Assembly: GCF_030323025.1 (NCBI RefSeq)
Contig: NZ_CP097329.1
Coordinates: 279,001-343,000, forward strand
DNA from: Pseudanabaena mucicola str. Chao 1806
GTDB taxonomy: Bacteria > Cyanobacteriota > Cyanobacteriia > Pseudanabaenales > Pseudanabaenaceae
Direction of reading: 5' to 3'
Length of the DNA: 64,000 nucleotides
The notes below the pieces were generated by a model. That model saw nothing but the letters and a program-made list of their open reading frames with translations, was not told where the DNA came from and searched no databases. Positions 47,661-55,567 of this stretch are shown here, piece by piece (positions within the stretch are counted from its first letter, which is position 1; each line of letters starts with the position of its first letter). A program made the translations under genes and the position numbers.

Positions 47661-47938
47661 AAAATTACGATTGTTCCTTTCAAGAATTAGTGTTTTGACT
47701 TCTCACACCATAACCTTACAAGATCATTCTCTCTTTTCCTATTATGCGTGTATTTCCTTTAGATTTGTATTGAGAATCTATTGATTATTCCTATGGTCAA
47801 GTATAGGAATCTAAGAGCGTGTTTGAGAAGTTAAGCAAGACGTTTGAGGAGGATCTGGATCAAGCCGACATAGAAAAAAGTCTCAGAAGTTTCAGGTAAA
47901 AGTCCGTAATCTCTGTTCAAACAGCGAAAGCGAGAAAA

Positions 47939-48229
47939 TCAAGCAAAAGAACGCTCAACCACCCACCGCTTTTGTTGAACAACAAAGCCTTTTTGCCCCG
48001 CAAGAGGGACAACAACAAGTAAACACCAGAAAAAAGTATGCAGAATTGCCAGAATGAAGACCTTACCGTTATCACCACGATCTACCCAAATTGTTGATAG
48101 ACGTGGGAATCGGTCACGAATTAGGTTAAATTCTTTCAAAACCAAGGTTGCACCCTTGCGGTCATTAAGATTTGCCGCAGTGACAATCACCATCATTAGT
48201 AAACCGAATGTATCCACTAAGTAGCTCAA
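47939..48229 (-). pseudogene. IS5-family transposase, C-terminal fragment
   Basis: The 96-codon frame VDTFGLLMMVIVTAANLNDRKGATLVL, then IWVDRGDNGKVF and QKRWVVERSFA, matches the C-terminal half of IS5/IS1031-type transposases. The frame begins in the MITE and breaks before the final residues. It is not functional. Confidence 0.75.
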
Positions 48230-48321
48230 CTTAATTAAAACCCAAACCAGAGTTTTATTCCGCCCGCTACGCGGGCGGAATAAAACTCTCGGTTTTTAGT
48301 TTACTTATGTCTAGCTACTTA
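48218..48321. repeat. MITE-like repeat, family B, copy B4
   Basis: It is complete: TAAGTAGCTCAACTTAATTA at the left, GCTACTTA at the right and a perfect internal hairpin with core CCCGCTACGCGGG. It sits inside the IS5-family remnant, showing that it moved after that element. Confidence 0.85.
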
Positions 48322-48461
48322 GAATATGTCGTTAGAGACCAATGACTAATTTGCCACCATCAAGACCAACTTCTTCAGGTGATGCTAATCGATTAGCGAT
48401 TTTAGCTGATTGACTGTCAATACATCCTGCACAAGGCATAGCTTCTCTTCCTTCACTGACA

Positions 48462-48584
48462 CGATACCATTACTGCAATTGTCCTTTTGCGACCTCCTGT
48501 TCCTGCTGCGGATATCAAGTCATTTATCAGTTTCCACTGGTTATCGGTTAAGTCTGTGGGATATGATTTCTTGGTTGCTTCCAT
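48462..48584 (-). pseudogene. IS5-family transposase, N-terminal fragment
   Basis: From the ATG at 48584 the minus strand reads MEATKKSYPTDLTDNQWKLI and continues to a stop after about 40 codons (ISAAGTGGRKRTIAV). This is the standard N-terminus of IS5-type transposases followed by a premature end. Confidence 0.7.
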
Positions 48585-48689
48585 AAGGCTGTCTTTGTTT
48601 TTTGTATATTGACAGGCTATACCTTTGGAAGCTTTTTTGATCTTTTTTATCCCTAATATTTATCCCTAATATCTTCTCAAACACGCTCT

Positions 48690-48844
48690 TAAGGTTGATA
48701 AATCCATTGTGCGCGATTGTTTAGCGAGCGCTTGGCTAAATTCAGGTTTTAAGAGCTAGATTCCCTAAATACCCTCTTGTTTTAACCGTTGCTTGCGCGA
48801 TTGAATCGATTGCTTTCCTTGGCGGTTATCTTGAGCATCGTCGG
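48690..48844 (+). other. Possible transposase remnant
   Basis: Around 48755-48844 the plus strand reads as a protein-like tail (for example KYPLVLTVACAIESIAFLGG, then YLEHRR) that runs into the next MITE. It resembles the end of an IS-encoded transposase, but no start or catalytic motif is present. Confidence 0.35.
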
Positions 48845-48995
48845 CTGATGTTACGTGGAACAAATATCACCCTCACCTCCCCTGCGCCCTCTCCCTTGAT
48901 GGGGGAGGGGGAGCTAGACTAATTTCTTGTTCCCCTCTCCCTTAATGGGAGAGGGGCTAGGGGTGAGGGTCTTAGAAACTTCCACGTAACATCAG
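48845..48995. repeat. MITE-like repeat, family E (TIR CTGATGTTACGTGGAA)
   Basis: Perfect 16-bp terminal inverted repeats flank C/T- and G-rich palindromic arms (CCCTCACC and GGTGAGGG). The 151-bp element has no coding potential. Confidence 0.8.
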
Positions 48996-49042
48996 TTAAC
49001 AGGAAAAGTAAGAAAACGATGCATCATTCATCTGAAGATCAC

Positions 49043-49075
49043 AAAAAGCCTCGCTAAGCGAGGCTTTGAATTTTT
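49043..49075 (-). terminator. Terminator after tRNA-Tyr
   Basis: The hairpin AAAGCCTCGCTTAGCGAGGCTTT (minus strand) is followed by T residues and lies a few bases after the tRNA end. Confidence 0.8.
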
Positions 49076-49080
49076 CTTGA

Positions 49081-49162
49081 TGGGCCGAGCTGGATTTGAA
49101 CCAGCGTAGGCGTAGCCAGCGGATTTACAGTCCGCCCCCATTAACCACTCGGGCATCGACCC
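49081..49162 (-). tRNA. tRNA-Tyr (anticodon GTA)
   Basis: This 82-nt class II tRNA has acceptor GGGTCGA/TCGGCCC, anticodon loop CTGTAAA with GTA, a long variable arm (GGCTACGCCTACGC region) and T-loop GGTTCAAATCC. No CCA is encoded. Confidence 0.93.
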
Positions 49163-49269
49163 TTTGCTTAGATGTTTTCCAAGCAAATCTAATCATATAC
49201 ACTTACGGCGCTACTGACAAGGGGAATTTGCAAAAAATCAAAATACTTTCTATCTATAACCAAACTTCA

Positions 49270-49309
49270 AAAGATAAGTAGGGGCGCGAAGCGCCCCTAC
49301 TTATCTTTT
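49270..49309. terminator. Terminator of the CPBP protease gene, overlapping its stop codon
   Basis: The arms AAAAGATAAGTAGGGGCGC and complement enclose GAA. The CPBP stop codon (49303-49301) is part of the stem. A-runs and T-runs on both sides suit either strand. Confidence 0.8.
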
Positions 49310-50170
49310 GGGCAATCCTCGAAAACTGATCGCGATCGCAGTTAAGAAAATGATCCCCATTAAACCAGCTAGGGGATTACCATTTAGCCCTGTCACCCAC
49401 TCAGGTACAATCCCTGTGGGCTTAAGCAGATGCGTAGTATTGACGATGTAATAACACCACACCAGCCCACTATGCAAACCGATCGCTATACCTAAACGCC
49501 CATCACAGCGCCACCTTGCCAGTACGAGCGCAACACTGAGAATTACTAAGCCCACAAATTGACTCCATGTGGCTAACACCACATCCAGAGGCTTGATAAA
49601 ATGCAAAATTGAAAACAAGAGGCTTGCGGCTATAAGGGCTGTCTTTTGTGAGTAGTCGCGCTCTAGTTCTGACAAAATCCAACCACGAAATAACATCTCC
49701 TCTGCAAATCCCACGCCAATCGCAGTTAATAGTCCAGGGGCGATCGCGCCCGACCAATCTACAAAATACACCCCAAGGATTGGTAAAAACTTGGCTGGTA
49801 AAGGCAGCCAATTGACCGTTTGCAAAGCTAGCCAACCGAAACTTACCTGCAAAGCCATGAATATACATAAAGTGGCACTACCTAAGCTCAGACCAAATAG
49901 AAAATCGCGTCCATTTTTGCCCGTAAAAGATAATCCGTAATAGCGAAAGGGATGACTATGTTGAGAGATCCTGTGCCCCCACCACCAAATCAGTCCTAAA
50001 AACTCGCAATACAACAAAATGGTCAAGCCTATCCCCACAGACTCACCCCACAGCAGATACATCGGCGCAGCGATCGGTAGCCAGATCGCGAGTAAGGTCA
50101 ATAAAAATAAGATGATCCGCACAGGGGCTTGATAGGAATTTAAGCGAGAAATTAAGTGCTCGAAGTTCAC
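49301..50170 (-). CDS. CPBP family intramembrane glutamic endopeptidase
   Basis: This membrane protein has about eight segments and the Abi/CPBP motifs EEMLFRGWILSELE (Glu-Glu...Arg) and a later FSILHF with His. The open frame extends to an ATG at 50275, but that start falls inside the family C repeat. The GTG at 50170 (VNFEHLISRLNSYQAPVR) is the more likely start, giving about 289 residues. Substrates are unknown; CPBP members cleave membrane proteins or prenylated peptides and some take part in bacteriocin immunity. Confidence 0.8.
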   Translation of the reverse strand: MNFEHLISRLNSYQAPVRIILFLLTLLAIWLPIAAPMYLLWGESVGIGLTILLYCEFLGLIWWWGHRISQHSHPFRYYGLSFTGKNGRDFLFGLSLGSATLCIFMALQVSFGWLALQTVNWLPLPAKFLPILGVYFVDWSGAIAPGLLTAIGVGFAEEMLFRGWILSELERDYSQKTALIAASLLFSILHFIKPLDVVLATWSQFVGLVILSVALVLARWRCDGRLGIAIGLHSGLVWCYYIVNTTHLLKPTGIVPEWVTGLNGNPLAGLMGIIFLTAIAISFRGLPKR

Positions 50171-50262
50171 AACAAAAAAGGTAGGACTATTACTAAAAAT
50201 AATCCTACCCTTTGAGCAATCAATAAAAATCTCAACAAAACAGCGCGGTTCAATACATTGTT

Positions 50263-50342
50263 GGTAGTGCTGCAAAGTAATTTTTTAGTAATTGTGTTGC
50301 GGGCGCTTCGCGCCCGCAACACAATTACATTGCATGACTACC
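50263..50342. repeat. MITE-like repeat, family C, copy C2 (complete)
   Basis: It starts GGTAGTGCTGCAAAGTAATT and ends GCATGACTACC, with an internal perfect hairpin TAATTGTGTTGCGGGCGC, TTC loop, complement. It lies between clpS and the CPBP gene. Confidence 0.82.
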
Positions 50343-50348
50343 ACTTTT

Positions 50349-50630
50349 TTATTCTTCTGGCTCGATTGTGCTCGTTAATCCTTTACTCTGAAGCCCTTCG
50401 CAATAAAACTCAGCATGTTCTTGGACACAGGTAATTACTAGGGCACAACCATTAGAATGCGCTGCCATCATAATATCAACAGCCTGTGGTTGCGTTAAAC
50501 CATTGACAACTTGCATTAAGGTTTGGACAACATATTCCATGGAGTTGTAATCATCGTTATGCAGTAAAACTCGATATCTAGGAGCAATTTTGCGTATGGT
50601 TGTAGGAAGAGTAATAGTTTCGGTAGACAT
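50349..50630 (-). CDS. clpS: ATP-dependent Clp protease adaptor ClpS
   Basis: This 93-residue adaptor delivers N-degron substrates to ClpAP/ClpCP. The N-degron pocket signature RVLLHNDDYNSMEYVVQTLMQV is present, as are the conserved HSNGCALVITCVQEHAEFYCEGLQ and the ending LTSTIEPEE. The length is typical of cyanobacterial ClpS1. Confidence 0.95.
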   Translation of the reverse strand: MSTETITLPTTIRKIAPRYRVLLHNDDYNSMEYVVQTLMQVVNGLTQPQAVDIMMAAHSNGCALVITCVQEHAEFYCEGLQSKGLTSTIEPEE

Positions 50631-50639
50631 AATCTTTGG

Positions 50640-51039
50640 TTTGCCTCCAGTTAAGGATGAATGTAAGGGTTAAGATGTAACGTTTTCAGTCAAGTACAGG
50701 GGATTATTTCTCCACCGAAGGCAGGGAAACAATCCTGTACCTCGCTTGTTTGAGAAGCGCTATAGTTACGCAATTAAAGTTTGGTGCATTAAGAGGAATG
50801 AGAGTGTTTGCATATATGCGCTGTGGATAACACATCAGTCGATCTCATGTCTGCATAGTAGACTTAAACATCGAGATTTTAATAATACTTAACATAAGCC
50901 TACACATTATGGTAGTGCTGCAAAGTAATTTTTTTAGTAATTGTGTTGCATGACTACCCACATTATAAATACGAACCCCCAAAATGTGAATTACAGTTCG
51001 AGAGATCAATTGCACCGTGTGATTCAGCAAACTGCAAAC
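50640..51039. other. Intergenic region with hairpin and shortened family C repeat
   Basis: At 50696-50743 an inverted repeat has GTACAGGGGATTATTTCTCC at its left and a complementary AATCCTGTAC-type right arm around CCGAAGGCAGG. The family C derivative C3 is at 50911-50957. No convincing gene is present; the short open frames overlap repeats. Confidence 0.55.
50911..50957. repeat. Family C repeat copy C3, hairpin deleted
   Basis: It has both ends (GGTAGTGCTGCAAAGTAATT and GCATGACTACC) but lacks the internal hairpin. Compared with C2 about 33 bases are missing between two TTGC words, as expected from slippage across a hairpin. Confidence 0.75.
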
Positions 51040-51888
51040 CTAAGAATAGAGTAACCAGTCAAATTTACCAACACCTAAGCCAAAGTATAAAGCGATCGCT
51101 ACAACAAACAGCACAACGGAACCAATCATCAACACATAGTCAGTCGCAGTTAGAGCAGACTCATGTAAATAGGTGCGCTGGGAACTGCCCGAAAAAGCTT
51201 TGGACTGAAGGACAATCTCTAGCTTTTGGGACTTAGAGAGGGAATTTAAAATTAAAGGTACAGCGACTTTCGCATAAACCTGTGCCTTCTGAAATAATCC
51301 CATCTTCTCAAAATTGAGACCTCGTAATCGCTGTGATTCAATGATTGATTGGACTTCTTCTAAAAGCAGAGGCACAAATCGCAAGGTTGACGAAAAAATA
51401 AACACAACTTTATAAGGAATCTTGGCACGTACCATCCCTACAGTCATTTGATTCACGTCAGTCGTAAAAATTGCTAAGGGAATTACTAAAATCATTGTCA
51501 GGGTTTTAAAAACAATATTCAGTCCATAGAGGGTTCCTTCTATACTCATTTTTGCCCCACCAACGAGCCACAATGATTGCGGTAGGCTAAATAAGGTGGT
51601 TAATTCTGATTTATGGGCAAGGAGTTTTACCTGTTCCACATTAAAGAAACCCATGCTTATAATTAGGAAAATGTAAAAGGGAATCATCACCTTTAAAATC
51701 GTTCCTAAATAGTTGAGTCTGACTCCCGCAAGCACACAGGCAGTAATCACACTGAACATCAAAATGCCTCCAGCAATAGGACTTTCCCAAACAAAGGCAA
51801 TGATCGTAATTGCAAGTATCGTCACTAACTTAGAGCGAAAATCTAAGCGTGTAAACAGAGAATCATATTTAACAGTTTGCAATTTCAT
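51040..51888 (-). CDS. ecfT: Energy-coupling factor transporter transmembrane protein EcfT (CbiQ family)
   Basis: This 282-residue membrane protein has the EcfT scaffold: several N-terminal membrane segments and the coupling-helix motif QRLRGLNFEKMG (A-R-G type) with a second SKAFSGSSQRTYL motif contacting the ATPases. In cyanobacteria such proteins couple vitamin or metal S-components to EcfA ATPases encoded elsewhere. The start overlaps the stop of the upstream methylase remnant by four bases. Confidence 0.87.
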   Translation of the reverse strand: MKLQTVKYDSLFTRLDFRSKLVTILAITIIAFVWESPIAGGILMFSVITACVLAGVRLNYLGTILKVMIPFYIFLIISMGFFNVEQVKLLAHKSELTTLFSLPQSLWLVGGAKMSIEGTLYGLNIVFKTLTMILVIPLAIFTTDVNQMTVGMVRAKIPYKVVFIFSSTLRFVPLLLEEVQSIIESQRLRGLNFEKMGLFQKAQVYAKVAVPLILNSLSKSQKLEIVLQSKAFSGSSQRTYLHESALTATDYVLMIGSVVLFVVAIALYFGLGVGKFDWLLYS

Positions 51889-52097
51889 AGTTCTACTTCC
51901 AGTGCTGCTAAATTTAAAATATTGAGGATACTTGCTTTAATTGGACGTTTTTCATCCCAAAAGATTTGAGATGAGTAAAATGAGATTACTTGTTCTGAAG
52001 TTAGCAACTCAAAATATTTATGGGCAAGTTCTGCATTATTAAATCCTAAAAAATAGACTGTATCATCAAAAACTATAGGTTTATTAGCAGGGAGCAT
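51885..52097 (-). pseudogene. C-terminal remnant of an N-6 DNA methylase-like protein
   Basis: The 70-codon frame PIVFDDTVYFLGFNNAELAH, then IFWDEKRPIKASILNILNL, resembles the extreme C-terminus of Eco57I/N-6 type restriction-modification methylases. There is no catalytic domain and an in-frame stop lies just upstream. The IS256 copy 2 begins 75 bases away, so insertion and rearrangement probably removed the rest. The similarity is suggestive, not proven. Confidence 0.55.
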
Positions 52098-52172
52098 CCC
52101 AAGTTTGCGCTAAGTATTCATAATTAGGGAAGGAGAATTATTAAGAAAAGCAGTACGCAAGCGTAAGATCTT

Positions 52173-53489
52173 GAGAGTGTAAATTAAAGTGTGTAAAGTC
52201 TGGGATATATATAGAGAGATGATCAAGACACACAATTACCAACAATAAAACCGATGAATATCCGCAAAGAATTGCTAGACGAATTGCTGCAAGAATGTAA
52301 AACACCACCCGACCTAATCGGAGAAGGAGGAATCCTGAAACAACTAACCACCGCACTGGTGGAACGAGCATTAGAAGCAGAATTATCAACGCATCTAGGG
52401 TACAAGAAGCACGAATCCAGACCAGAAACAGTCGCAACGGTTATAGCCAGAAAAAAGTCCAAGGCGACTTTGGCATAGCCGAAATTGCAGTACCACGCGA
52501 TCGCCAAGGCGAGTTTGAACCACAGATGGTAAAGAAAGGGCAAAGCCGCTTGTCAGGACTAGATGAAAAGATTGTTGCCCTGTATGCGCGAGGTATGAGT
52601 GTCAGGGATATCCAAGGACAGTTGCAAGAAATGTATGGTGTCGAGGTATCACCAGCCCTCATTTCCAATGTTACCGATGCCGTAATTGATGAGGTGAAAC
52701 AATGGCAAAACCGTCCCCTTGATGCGGTTTATCCAATTGTATTTCTGGACTGTCTAGTCATCAAAGTGCGAGACAATGGCAGGGTGATTAACAAGTCCCT
52801 GTACTTTGCCTTGGCGGTGAATATGGACGGATACAAGGAATTATTGGGTATGTGGATTTCACCGAATGAGGGTGCAAAATTCTGGTTATCGGTACTCACC
52901 GAAATTCGTAACCGTGGGGTCAAAGATATTTTGATTGCTTGCGTTGACGGTTTGACTGGTTTTCCCAATGCTATCGAAACGGTATTTCCTAAAACGCAGG
53001 TGCAGTTGTGCATTGTCCACATGGTCAGAAACTCGGTTGCTTTTGTACCTTGGCAACAGCGTAAGCAGGTTTGTGCCGACCTCAAGGCGATTTATGCGGC
53101 GACGACGGAATCGGAGGCGGAGTTTAACCTTGAACTCTTTGCTGAAAAATGGGACAAACTATATCCCTCGATCTCCAAATCTTGGCGCAGTCATTGGGCG
53201 GACATTATCCCCTTCTTTGCGTTTCCTCTTGAGATTCGCAAAGCAATTTATACGACTAATGCGATTGAGTCGATGAATAGCAGTTTGCGGAAGGTGATTA
53301 AGTCTCAGCAGATTTTTCCGACCGATGAGGCTGCTTTCAAGCTAGTTTACTTGGCTATGCGGAATATTTCTAAGAAATGGACTATGCCCATTCGCGATTG
53401 GAAACCTGCTCTCAATCGCTTTGCGATCCTCTTCGAGGATCGTCTCCATCTCTAGCTTCTAGACTTTACACATTTTGCTTGACAGTCTC
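52173..53489 (+). mobile_element. IS256-family element copy 2 (inverted relative to copy 1)
   Basis: The ends are GAGAGTGTAAATTAAAGTGT at 52173 and the imperfect complement ending ACAGTCTC at 53489. At 1317 bp it is ten bases shorter than copy 1 without its IS982. No target duplication is visible. Confidence 0.87.
52254..53455 (+). pseudogene. IS256-family transposase copy 2, frameshifted by a 10-bp deletion
   Basis: The N-terminal part (52254-52478) leaves the frame after [12 protein letters not shown], where copy 1 continues [13 protein letters not shown]. Comparison shows ten bases (GGACAAAGCA) missing near 52427. The frame resumes at 52526 ([15 protein letters not shown]) and runs intact to DRLHL at 53455. 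Apart from this and a few substitutions it is nearly identical to copy 1. Confidence 0.9.
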
Positions 53490-53748
53490 GCCAAACAACG
53501 TTCACATTGGACTCGGTCACAATTACTGACTCCTCAACAGGCTTTGTGCTGGAGTGCCCTCATGCCTCTATTGTCTTGGCAATTGTGGTTGGCGCATCAA
53601 CTGGTTGTTGATACTTCTTTACCTTGACAGAAACATCAATCCAATCTTACTTTTGTTCGGGTCGCTCAGGGCTTTGCTGCACTTTTGATTAGGATTGACT
53701 CTACTGCTCGTTTTCTTAGATTTGCTCAGTTCTTTATTCTCTAAGTTA
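53490..53748 (+). pseudogene. C-terminal remnant of an unidentified transposase
   Basis: One frame reads RSHWTRSQLLTPQQALCWSA, then LMPLLSWQLWLAHQLVVDTSL, an in-frame TGA, then FVRVAQGFAALLIRIDSTARFL to a stop at about 53745. This looks like the tail of an IS-encoded transposase. Its 5-prime part is replaced by IS256 copy 2. Confidence 0.6.
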
Positions 53749-53891
53749 CTTTTTCCTGCTCTTTTTCTGCTTCCCAGTCCAGTAAAGTATAGTTTTATTT
53801 TCTCGTCGAAGGTGGGAAAACAAAACTCAGTAGAACGATACATAAAGCGGTAAAGTAGAGCGAGATCTAAAAGCTTTTGTGTTTTTTGTGT

Positions 53892-55421
53892 ATGGCTTTT
53901 CAACGTGCTAGCGGCATTTTGCTACATCCAACCTCATTACCTAACAAATTTGGGATTGGGGACTTAGGAGAAACGGCTTATCAGTTTATTGAGTTTTTAT
54001 CCCGTAGCGGTCAAAAGCTTTGGCAAGTCCTGCCCCTCGGACCTACAGGATATGGTAACTCTCCCTATATGAGTTTTAGCGCGATCGCAGGGAATCCCTA
54101 TCTAATTAGTCCAGACCTATTAGCAAAGCAACATTTACTTAAGGAAGAAGATTGGGCAGATATTCCTGAATTTGATCGAGATCAAGTTGATTTTGATGTA
54201 GTGATTCCTTACAAACGAAATTTACTTGAACTTGCCTATAAACGATTCAAACAGGGCTATGTCGATCAAGAGCCTCAACATCATCATGATTTGTATTTAA
54301 TCCAAGAGCAATTCAAAAAGTTTTGTATTGAAGAGTCTGACTGGCTCGAAGACTATGTACTGTTTATCACATTACATGAAGTAAATCCTGAAATTACATG
54401 GAATAAATGGGAAGAGGCGATCGCTAAGCGTGACCCACAAGCACTACAACAAAAGCGAGAAGAATTAGCAGATCAAATTCAATTTCATCGATTTTTGCAA
54501 TTTCTCTTTTTCGATCAATGGCTGAAGCTGAAGCAATATGCCAATGCTCGCAATATTCAGATTATCGGCGATATTCCCATCTATGTCTCACACCATAGTG
54601 CCGATGTCTGGGCAAATCCTGATAATTTTGCCCTTGATCCTGAAACCAATGAAGTCGCACTGATGGCAGGAGTCCCACCTGATTATTTCAGCGCTACAGG
54701 TCAGCTATGGGGAAATCCTGTATATAACTGGGAATATCTCCAAGAAACTGACTTCGCATGGTGGATTGATCGCTTCCGCTTTTTAAATCGCTATGTCGAT
54801 ATTATTCGCATCGATCACTTTCGCGGATTTCAAGCCTTTTGGCAGGTCAAGGCTGACCAGGAAACCGCCATTAATGGTGAATGGGAACTTGCTCTTGGAG
54901 CCGAGTTATTTACTAGACTCAATGAAGTAATGGGAGATTTGCCAATTCTAGCGGAAGACCTTGGTATCATTACCTCGGAAGTGGAGAAATTACGCGATGA
55001 CTTAAATTTCCCTGGGATGCGCGTGCTGATGTTTGCCTTTGGTGGCGGCTCTGATAACTTCCATCTCCCCCATAACTATGTGCGTAATAGCGTCGTCTAT
55101 ACAGGAACCCATGACAATGATACAGCCGTAGGTTGGTGGCAAAGAGCAAGCAAGTATGAAAAGAACTTGTTTTACCGCTATATCGTTGGCTTTGCTACAG
55201 GTGAACCCATTAACTGGGTGTTAATTCGTATGGCAATGGCTTCGGTATCAGTAATTGCGATCATTCCTCTACAAGATGTGCTTGGTCTAGATAATAGCGC
55301 ACGCATGAATGTCCCTGGAACTGCTACAGGTAATTGGGGCTGGCGCTATGGTGATCCTGAGTTACTGAATCAAGATTTGAGCGATCGCTTATTAGAAGTT
55401 ACCCAACTCTATAGCCGTTAA
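53892..55421 (+). CDS. malQ: 4-alpha-glucanotransferase (amylomaltase)
   Basis: This 509-residue GH77 enzyme transfers alpha-1,4-glucan segments in glycogen metabolism. The start MAFQRASGILLHPTSLPNKFGIGDLG at 53892 is typical; an ATG 15 bases earlier adds residues outside the family. Visible motifs are YGNSPYMSFSAIAGNPYLIS, IIGDIPIYVSHHSADVWAN, IDHFRGFQAFWQV (catalytic Asp region), LAEDLGIIT (acid/base Glu) and GTHDNDT. Confidence 0.95.
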   Translation: MAFQRASGILLHPTSLPNKFGIGDLGETAYQFIEFLSRSGQKLWQVLPLGPTGYGNSPYMSFSAIAGNPYLISPDLLAKQHLLKEEDWADIPEFDRDQVDFDVVIPYKRNLLELAYKRFKQGYVDQEPQHHHDLYLIQEQFKKFCIEESDWLEDYVLFITLHEVNPEITWNKWEEAIAKRDPQALQQKREELADQIQFHRFLQFLFFDQWLKLKQYANARNIQIIGDIPIYVSHHSADVWANPDNFALDPETNEVALMAGVPPDYFSATGQLWGNPVYNWEYLQETDFAWWIDRFRFLNRYVDIIRIDHFRGFQAFWQVKADQETAINGEWELALGAELFTRLNEVMGDLPILAEDLGIITSEVEKLRDDLNFPGMRVLMFAFGGGSDNFHLPHNYVRNSVVYTGTHDNDTAVGWWQRASKYEKNLFYRYIVGFATGEPINWVLIRMAMASVSVIAIIPLQDVLGLDNSARMNVPGTATGNWGWRYGDPELLNQDLSDRLLEVTQLYSR

Positions 55422-55428
55422 GTAGTTT

Positions 55429-55469
55429 AGATTTTTGTGATGACTGCTCAGCAGTCATCACAAAAATCT
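55429..55469 (+). terminator. Terminator after malQ
   Basis: The near-perfect hairpin AGATTTTTGTGATGACTGCT with its complement lies eight bases after the stop. Confidence 0.8.
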
Positions 55470-55567
55470 GATCTGTAGCAACTTGACACATAATTTGGTA
55501 TGAGAATATATAACTATCATTAATAAATTTCAAAAACGATTCCCATAAGGTCGTTCTGCCCAAAACA

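Larger units (their letters stand above)
47814..48689 (-). mobile_element. Degenerate IS5-family element, entered by a MITE
   Basis: The inverted repeats AGAGCGTGTTTGAGAAG and complement bound the element, with TA on both sides. The transposase is broken: an N-terminal piece (48584-48462, MEATKKSYPTDLTDNQWKLI) and a C-terminal piece (48229-47880 region, YLVDTFGLLMMVIVTAANLNDRKGA), separated by decay and by the family B repeat at 48218-48321. Confidence 0.8.

Noticed and set aside
39250-53500. Simple inversion between the two IS256 copies as full explanation of missing target duplications
   Set aside because: Swapping the flanks on paper (left of copy 1 with left of copy 2, right with right) does not produce matching 8-9 bp target copies, so additional deletions or other partners are needed.
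53619-53903. 94-codon minus-strand open frame
   Set aside because: It overlaps the transposase remnant and the malQ start, has no recognisable domain and looks like a chance frame in repeat-rich DNA.
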